This document shows positions 5,955 to 8,568 of a DNA stretch of 8,568 nt, in pieces. The DNA comes from an uncultured Erysipelotrichaceae bacterium. GTDB lineage: Bacteria; Bacillota_I; Bacilli_A; RF39; UBA660. Under the pieces are notes generated by a model. It was given only the letters and a program-made list of their open reading frames with translations. It made no database searches and was not told the origin of the DNA. The DNA is taken from assembly GCA_951801995.1 (NCBI GenBank), contig CATOOY010000048.1, forward strand, positions 1-8,568. The letters run 5' to 3'. Within the stretch, counting starts at the first letter, position 1. Every line of letters starts with the position of its first letter. A program made the position numbers and the translations under genes.

Positions 5955-5978
5955 CTAAATTGTTAATGAGGTGATAAT

Positions 5979-6815
5979 ATGTCACAAAAAAGTTATGATG
6001 GAAAAAATGCACTTTATTTAATTCCTACTCCAATTGGAAATATGGAAGATATAACTTTAAGAAGTATCCATACATTTGAAATGGTAGACGTTATTTTTTG
6101 TGAAGATACTAGAATTACATCTCAATTGTTATCTTATCTAAAAATAAAAAAAACACTTTATGCAAATCATAAATTTAATGAAACATCTAATGAAGAAAAA
6201 TTACTTGCTTATCTAAGACAGGGGAAGAATATAGGACTTGTTACCGATAGAGGAACCCCTTGTATTAGTGATCCTGGTTCTATTCTTGCAAAATGTGCTA
6301 TAGAAAATGGATATTCTGTTATTGCTTTGCCTGGTGCAAATGCTTTTGTTCCTGCCTTTATTGCATCTGGCATTACTACAGATAGATTTTATTTTTATGG
6401 ATTTTTAGATCACAAGGAATCAAAAAGAAAAAAAGAATTAGAAAAAATTTCTTCTTTTTCGGACCCTATTATTTTTTATGAAGCACCTCACCGTATCAGT
6501 GATACTTTACAAAATATGCTTGATATTTTTGGGGATAGAAGAATAAGTATTTCCCGGGAAATAACAAAAAGGTATGAAGAAATTTATCGTGGTAATATAT
6601 CAGAAATTTTGGCTGAAATAAAAGGTGCAAAGGGAGAAATGGTAATAATTGTAGAGGGAAATTCCCTTGAAAAAACGTATGACCATTTAACAGTCATTGA
6701 GCATGTGAATTTATATATGAAGGAAGGCTTTTCTAAAAAAGATGCTATGAAAGAAGTAGCTAAAGATCGAAAAATGAGTAAAAGCGATATTTATCGTATT
6801 TACAATCAGGAGTGA
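5979..6815 (+). CDS. rsmI: 16S rRNA (cytidine-1402-2'-O)-methyltransferase RsmI
   Basis: 278 residues, normal length. RsmI methylates the ribose of C1402 in the decoding centre of the 30S subunit, together with RsmH, tuning start-codon choice and fidelity. It belongs to the tetrapyrrole-methylase (SPOUT-unrelated) fold. Motifs in order: LYLIPTPIGNMEDIT (12-26), CEDTR (41-45), GLVTDRGTPCISDPG (86-100), ALPGANA (116-122), YGFL (140-143), FYEAPHRI (166-173), SREITKRYEE (192-201), and a C-terminal helical KKDAMKEVAKDRKMSKSDIY segment. The SAM-pocket loop reads TDRGTPC where SDAGTPG/A is more usual. Start ATG 5979 is preceded by GAGGTG at the right distance. The TGA stop is embedded in the pth ribosome site. 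Confidence 0.97.
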   Translation: MSQKSYDGKNALYLIPTPIGNMEDITLRSIHTFEMVDVIFCEDTRITSQLLSYLKIKKTLYANHKFNETSNEEKLLAYLRQGKNIGLVTDRGTPCISDPGSILAKCAIENGYSVIALPGANAFVPAFIASGITTDRFYFYGFLDHKESKRKKELEKISSFSDPIIFYEAPHRISDTLQNMLDIFGDRRISISREITKRYEEIYRGNISEILAEIKGAKGEMVIIVEGNSLEKTYDHLTVIEHVNLYMKEGFSKKDAMKEVAKDRKMSKSDIYRIYNQE

Positions 6816-6820
6816 TTTAT

Positions 6821-7381
6821 ATGAGATTAGTCGTAGGACTTGGTAATCCTGGAAAACAATATGAAAAAACAAGACATAATATGGGATTTGAAGCAATAGA
6901 TTCTATTGCGAATTCTTTTAATGTGAAAGTGGATAAGAATAAATATAATGGATTATATACTGAAATAAATTATTATGGAGAAAAAGTAATTTTATTAAAA
7001 CCACAAAGTTATATTAATTTATCAGGAGAAGTTATTTCTTCCTTTTTACATTATTATAAAATTTCTGTTTCAGATTTACTTGTGATTAGTGATGATTTAG
7101 ATTTAGAAGTGGGAAATATTAAATTAAAATATAAAGGTTCTGCAGGTGGGCATAATGGACTTAAGAACATAGAGGAACATTTACATACAAAAGAATATAA
7201 AAGACTTAAAATTGGTATCTCTAATAATAAATTTTGTGATACAAAAGATTATGTTTTAAGTAAACTTTCTTCTTTAGAAAGAGAAAAAATAGATAAAATT
7301 ATGAAAAAAATGCCATTTATTTTCGAAGATTACATGACTGTTTCTTTTGATAATGTTATGAATAAATATAATAAAAAGTAG
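6821..7381 (+). CDS. pth: Peptidyl-tRNA hydrolase
   Basis: 186 residues, full length. Pth releases the peptide from peptidyl-tRNAs that drop off stalled ribosomes, recycling tRNA; it is normally essential. Seen: LVVGLGNPGKQYEKTRHNMG (3-22) with substrate-binding N9 and catalytic H19, PQSYINLSG (61-69) with N66, the catalytic Asp in ISDDLD (89-94), and KGSAGGHNGLK (105-115) with N112, matching N10, H20, N68, D93 and N114 of E. coli. Start ATG 6821 is 8 bases after AGGAG (6808-6812), which overlaps the rsmI TGA; GTG 6812 would add three residues and overlies the ribosome site. The order pth-mfd follows B. subtilis (spoVC-fin-mfd), but fin is absent here. Confidence 0.97.
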   Translation: MRLVVGLGNPGKQYEKTRHNMGFEAIDSIANSFNVKVDKNKYNGLYTEINYYGEKVILLKPQSYINLSGEVISSFLHYYKISVSDLLVISDDLDLEVGNIKLKYKGSAGGHNGLKNIEEHLHTKEYKRLKIGISNNKFCDTKDYVLSKLSSLEREKIDKIMKKMPFIFEDYMTVSFDNVMNKYNKK

Positions 7382-7410
7382 TATACTTGTTTGGTATTCT
7401 TTTTCTTTAT

Positions 7411-7418
7411 GGGGGGAG
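7411..7418 (+). promoter_or_regulatory. Strong G-rich ribosome binding site of mfd
   Basis: GGGGGGAG, six bases before ATG 7425, is a conspicuous G run in a very A+T-rich sequence and fixes the mfd start. It follows an out-of-frame ATG (7409) that would encode only about 17 residues. The 43-base gap after pth contains no convincing terminator or promoter. Confidence 0.7.
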
Positions 7419-7424
7419 ATATTT

Positions 7425-8568
7425 ATGAATCCTTTTTTAAATATAATTCAAAAGACAGATAAAAAAGTAATTATAGGGCTTACAGATGAAGTGAAAGCTT
7501 TAGAAATTATTCATAGATTTCAAGAACAACAAAATGTATTAGTTGTTACCAATAGTTTGTATGAAGCAAATACATTTTATAAACTTTTGCAAAATTATAC
7601 TTCTAATGTACTCTTATTTCCTATGGATGATTTTTTGACTAGTGAAGCACTCGCTATTTCACCAGAGTTTCAATATAAAAGATTAGAGACTCTTTATACA
7701 CTTTTAGAGGATAAAAAAAGTATTGTTGTAACAAATTTGATGGGTTATCTTCGTTTTTTGCCAAATAAAAAATTATTTCAGAAAAAGAAAATTCATCTAA
7801 AGGTGAATGATTCTTATGATATGAAGAAATTAGAGGCTGAACTTTTAAATTTAGGATATGAAAAACAATCTATTGTAAATAAAACAGGGGAGATAGCACT
7901 TAGAGGGTTTATTATTGATGTTTTTTCTCTTTCCTTTGAACAACCTATACGTATTGAATTTTGGGGGGATGAGATAACATCTATTCGCCTTTTTGATGTT
8001 GATTCCCAACTTGCTATACAAAATATGCAAGAAGTTTTCATCTATACTAATACAGAATTTCTTACAGAAGAAGAAGTTCCTTTTTCTGATAAGAAACAAA
8101 AGAATCTTTTAAAATATACTGAAGTTTCTCATATATGTGATTATTTAGAAAATTGTTTACCTATTTTTATTAATTTTCAAGATATTCAGACTGGATATCA
8201 AAATTTGCAATCTGAAATTTTTGAATATAAGAAAAGTATAGAAGATAGTTCTTCTCAACAATATATGCATAAATTTATAGTGCCTAATAATTCTCTTTAT
8301 CTTAGTGATTTTGAGGAGAATATTGCGGAAGAAGAAATTTTAAGAAAAAAAGTATTAGAATTGGATTCATTTCCAAGAACACCTAAAGAAATAATACTTT
8401 TATTAGAATCTTATTTGCAAAAAAATAAAAAAGTATATATTTGTGTGGAAAATAGATATAGTGCTAATAAAATACTTGAAACGTTTCAATCTTCAAGGAT
8501 TGTTTTTACAAATTCAGAAAATTATATTGAGAATAAAGTAAATTTAATTGTTTTCAAAATGGGTAGTG
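7425..8568 (+). CDS. mfd: Transcription-repair coupling factor Mfd, N-terminal part
   Basis: Open from ATG 7425 to the right edge with no stop: 381 codons of a protein normally about 1150 residues, so the gene is cut by the window, not broken. Mfd displaces RNA polymerase stalled at DNA lesions and recruits UvrA for excision repair. The visible part is the UvrB-like N-terminal module: VLLFPMDDFLTSEALAISPE (62-81) followed by RLETL, then TGEIALRGFIIDVF (154-167) and PIRIEFWGDEITSIRLFD (174-191), corresponding to the UvrA-binding region and its inactive helicase-like fold. The RNA polymerase-interacting and translocase domains, including Walker A, lie beyond the edge. The second Gly of the usual RGGIIDIF is Phe here. 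Identification rests on these motifs and on the position after pth. Confidence 0.93.
   Translation, partial: MNPFLNIIQKTDKKVIIGLTDEVKALEIIHRFQEQQNVLVVTNSLYEANTFYKLLQNYTSNVLLFPMDDFLTSEALAISPEFQYKRLETLYTLLEDKKSIVVTNLMGYLRFLPNKKLFQKKKIHLKVNDSYDMKKLEAELLNLGYEKQSIVNKTGEIALRGFIIDVFSLSFEQPIRIEFWGDEITSIRLFDVDSQLAIQNMQEVFIYTNTEFLTEEEVPFSDKKQKNLLKYTEVSHICDYLENCLPIFINFQDIQTGYQNLQSEIFEYKKSIEDSSSQQYMHKFIVPNNSLYLSDFEENIAEEEILRKKVLELDSFPRTPKEIILLLESYLQKNKKVYICVENRYSANKILETFQSSRIVFTNSENYIENKVNLIVFKMGS

Noticed and set aside
7409..7462. Short out-of-frame ORF of about 17 codons overlapping the mfd start (possible leader peptide)
   Set aside because: Its ATG lies just before the G-rich mfd ribosome site with none of its own, and no attenuator structure follows.
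1..8568. Mycoplasma-type genetic code (TGA = Trp), suggested by the base composition and tiny SRP RNA
   Set aside because: ricT and rsmI end at TGA where the families end, and Trp is TGG in dnaX, holB, rsmI-region and mfd reading frames.
1..8568. CRISPR array, insertion sequence, prophage, toxin-antitoxin or defence system
   Set aside because: No spaced direct repeats, transposase or integrase motifs, terminal repeats, tRNA attachment sites or composition shift; nearly all bases belong to conserved housekeeping genes.

Overview
The window is a very A+T-rich piece of chromosome from a low-GC Gram-positive bacterium (Firmicutes/Bacillota, probably Bacilli or an Erysipelotrichia/RF39-like relative; lineage is inferred). 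TGA ends two genes (ricT, rsmI) and tryptophan is written TGG, so the code is the standard one and not that of Mycoplasma/Spiroplasma. Every gene is on the + strand. The gene order closely follows the region near the replication origin in Bacillus subtilis (yaaJ/tadA, scr, dnaX, yaaK, recR, bofA ... holB, yaaT, yabB, yabC ... pth, mfd), with several genes removed and the intervals closed up.

Layout. Positions 1-130 hold no gene but contain a perfect ParB-binding parS palindrome and a sigma-A-like promoter. That promoter drives a very small SRP 4.5S RNA (131-207) whose outer stem and T tract look like its own terminator. Next comes tadA (tRNA A34 deaminase, divergent in its C-terminal half), then a long co-directional run: dnaX (clamp-loader tau), yaaK/ebfC (nucleoid-associated), recR (recombination mediator), a short bofA-family membrane protein, holB (clamp-loader delta'), ricT (Cys-rich PSP1 protein), yabB (TrmN6-like methyltransferase), rsmI (16S rRNA C1402 2'-O-methyltransferase), pth (peptidyl-tRNA hydrolase), and the first 381 codons of mfd (transcription-repair coupling factor), which runs off the right edge.

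How it works together. Two clamp-loader subunits (dnaX, holB), two DNA maintenance or repair factors (recR, mfd), and a translation-quality group (tadA, yabB, rsmI, pth, SRP RNA) are packed with gaps of about 1 to 50 bases, which implies long polycistronic transcripts. Promoter-like elements before dnaX and rsmI could subdivide them. I saw no hairpin-plus-T-tract terminator after the SRP RNA.

Verdict on novelty. This is mostly ordinary core genome, and I found no undescribed defence, mobile or biosynthetic system. Points worth a second look are the parS site, the minimal SRP RNA placed before tadA, the divergent TadA, two in-phase slippery heptamers in dnaX, the N-terminally short BofA with its key residues kept, the incomplete zinc-ligand set of HolB, and the absence of yabA, yazA and fin from their usual places.
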